Both the position numbers and the translations under genes were made by a program. A stretch of 64,000 bases of DNA from UKL13-3 sp943369665 (GTDB taxonomy: Bacteria > Bacteroidota > Bacteroidia > UKL13-3). Numbering within the stretch: position 1 is the stretch's first letter; each line of letters opens with the position of its first letter. The stretch lies in contig CALRNX020000001.1 of NCBI GenBank assembly GCA_943369665.1, positions 434,001 to 498,000 on the forward strand. The letters run 5' to 3'. This document shows, in pieces, positions 63,442-64,000 of the stretch. Under the pieces are notes generated by a model. The model searched no databases, had not been told where the DNA came from, and worked only from the letters and a program-made list of their open reading frames with translations.

Positions 63442-64000
63442 GTATAAAACGCTATGTGTTAATTACCAGAAATCCATCCCCGATTCATTTATAGGTTTTC
63501 GTGATCACCTACTCCAACCACTTCTTTACTCTGGGAAACAGTTTCCATCTGTCGGATTCATAAAGTACAATTGCCCCAGGTCATAATTGTTTGGCAGGAA
63601 TATTCACCGAAAATCCTCCATCACTTTGGCCAATGGAATGACAAACGCTTCAAAACGGGCAAGTTGGCTTGATGATGAAATAAACCGGTGCATTCCATAA
63701 TTTAACCGGAGTTGTGCAGTATATGCCTTGTGGTGGTTGATGGAGCATAAATGACCGGAATCCCAAACGACCACTTCTACCTTTTACACTGATCTACAGC
63801 AATTTAAACCTGACAACATTATCCACATTTTTATTGTTAAAAAAATCTCAACCTATAAAACAGAGGGTTCTGTTACTTTTTCGTTACCCCTTAATTTTTT
63901 AACATATGTATAATTTTTGAAAAAAATCTCCATCTATCATCGTGTGAAAAACCCTGGCATAAAGGCTAGTTATAAAACCCAATGATTCAAAAGATTACCA
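63442..64000. other. Gene-free right end of the window
   Basis: The last 559 bases have no frame I can support on either strand. They contain a perfect DnaA-box word (63819-63827), AT-rich tracts at about 63830-63930, and no recognisable RNA gene. They may be the regulatory region of a gene beyond the edge. Confidence 0.5.
63819..63827 (+). promoter_or_regulatory. Single perfect DnaA-box word TTATCCACA
   Basis: TTATCCACA is the consensus DnaA binding site and is followed by AT-rich sequence. Only one perfect copy was found by eye in the gene-free end, so it is not enough for an origin. It could regulate a downstream gene or be chance. Confidence 0.35.

Noticed and set aside
1..64000. CRISPR arrays, tRNA or rRNA genes, insertion sequences
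   Set aside because: No regularly spaced repeats with unique spacers, no cloverleaf-like sequence and no transposase or integrase frame were seen by eye; a tool search could still find a small RNA gene.

Overview
The window looks like chromosomal DNA of a member of the phylum Bacteroidota, probably a free-living, T9SS-bearing lineage. The evidence is a set of secreted proteins ending in type A or type B type-IX-secretion sorting domains, SprB-type surface repeats, TAnnTTTG-like promoter boxes in place of Shine-Dalgarno sites, and Bacteroidota-style versions of AMP nucleosidase, RibF, ParC/ParE and the pRiA4b ORF3-like family. No genus can be named from this stretch alone.

Left part (1-26076): mostly core or commonly conserved genes. 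In order: the tail of a probable outer-membrane beta-barrel protein, an RluA-type pseudouridine synthase, an M13 metallopeptidase with a clear terminator, a PKD/T9SS protein, a Sir2 deacylase lacking the zinc cysteines, and a 1.4-kilo-residue SBBP-repeat protein with a gliding-type sorting domain. Then come a pRiA4b ORF3-like protein, a SixA-like phosphatase and PriA. A leftward run carries AMP nucleosidase, YraN, a diacylglycerol-kinase-family protein, an MBL hydrolase and a T9SS protein. It is followed by Ung, an FtsX/MacB-type permease, an ECF sigma/anti-sigma pair, TsaE, a TonB-like protein, a DUF4184 membrane protein, FolC, a small secreted protein, a GNAT acetyltransferase and RNase HI.

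Defence island (about 26.1-34.8 kb): a rightward SRA-like/HNH endonuclease (type IV restriction style) faces a tight leftward operon. I read the operon as a complete QatABCD antiphage system: KAP ATPase, small Gly-rich protein, QueC-like enzyme, TatD-like nuclease. It continues one base later into a protein fusing an N-terminal DUF4365 nuclease-like domain to a dynamin-like GTPase, and then into a HEPN protein. The extra nuclease-GTPase and HEPN genes are not part of the four-gene Qat system as described, and they are the best candidates here for something new.

Right part (35-64 kb): an M23/LysM peptidase and RibF, three consecutive paralogous giant surface proteins with SprB-like repeats and related T9SS tails, a multi-pass membrane protein, topoisomerase IV (ParE then ParC), and an OmpR-type two-component system. 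These are followed by a proline-rich lipoprotein with a strong terminator, a surface-targeted di-haem cytochrome c peroxidase, an RNA/SAM-type methyltransferase of unknown substrate, a HutD-family protein, a NarL/DegS-type two-component system, an HD hydrolase and a tandem universal stress protein with a strong terminator. The last 560 bases carry no gene I can support, but do contain one perfect DnaA-box word in AT-rich DNA.

No tRNA, rRNA, CRISPR array, transposase or integrase was recognised by eye.
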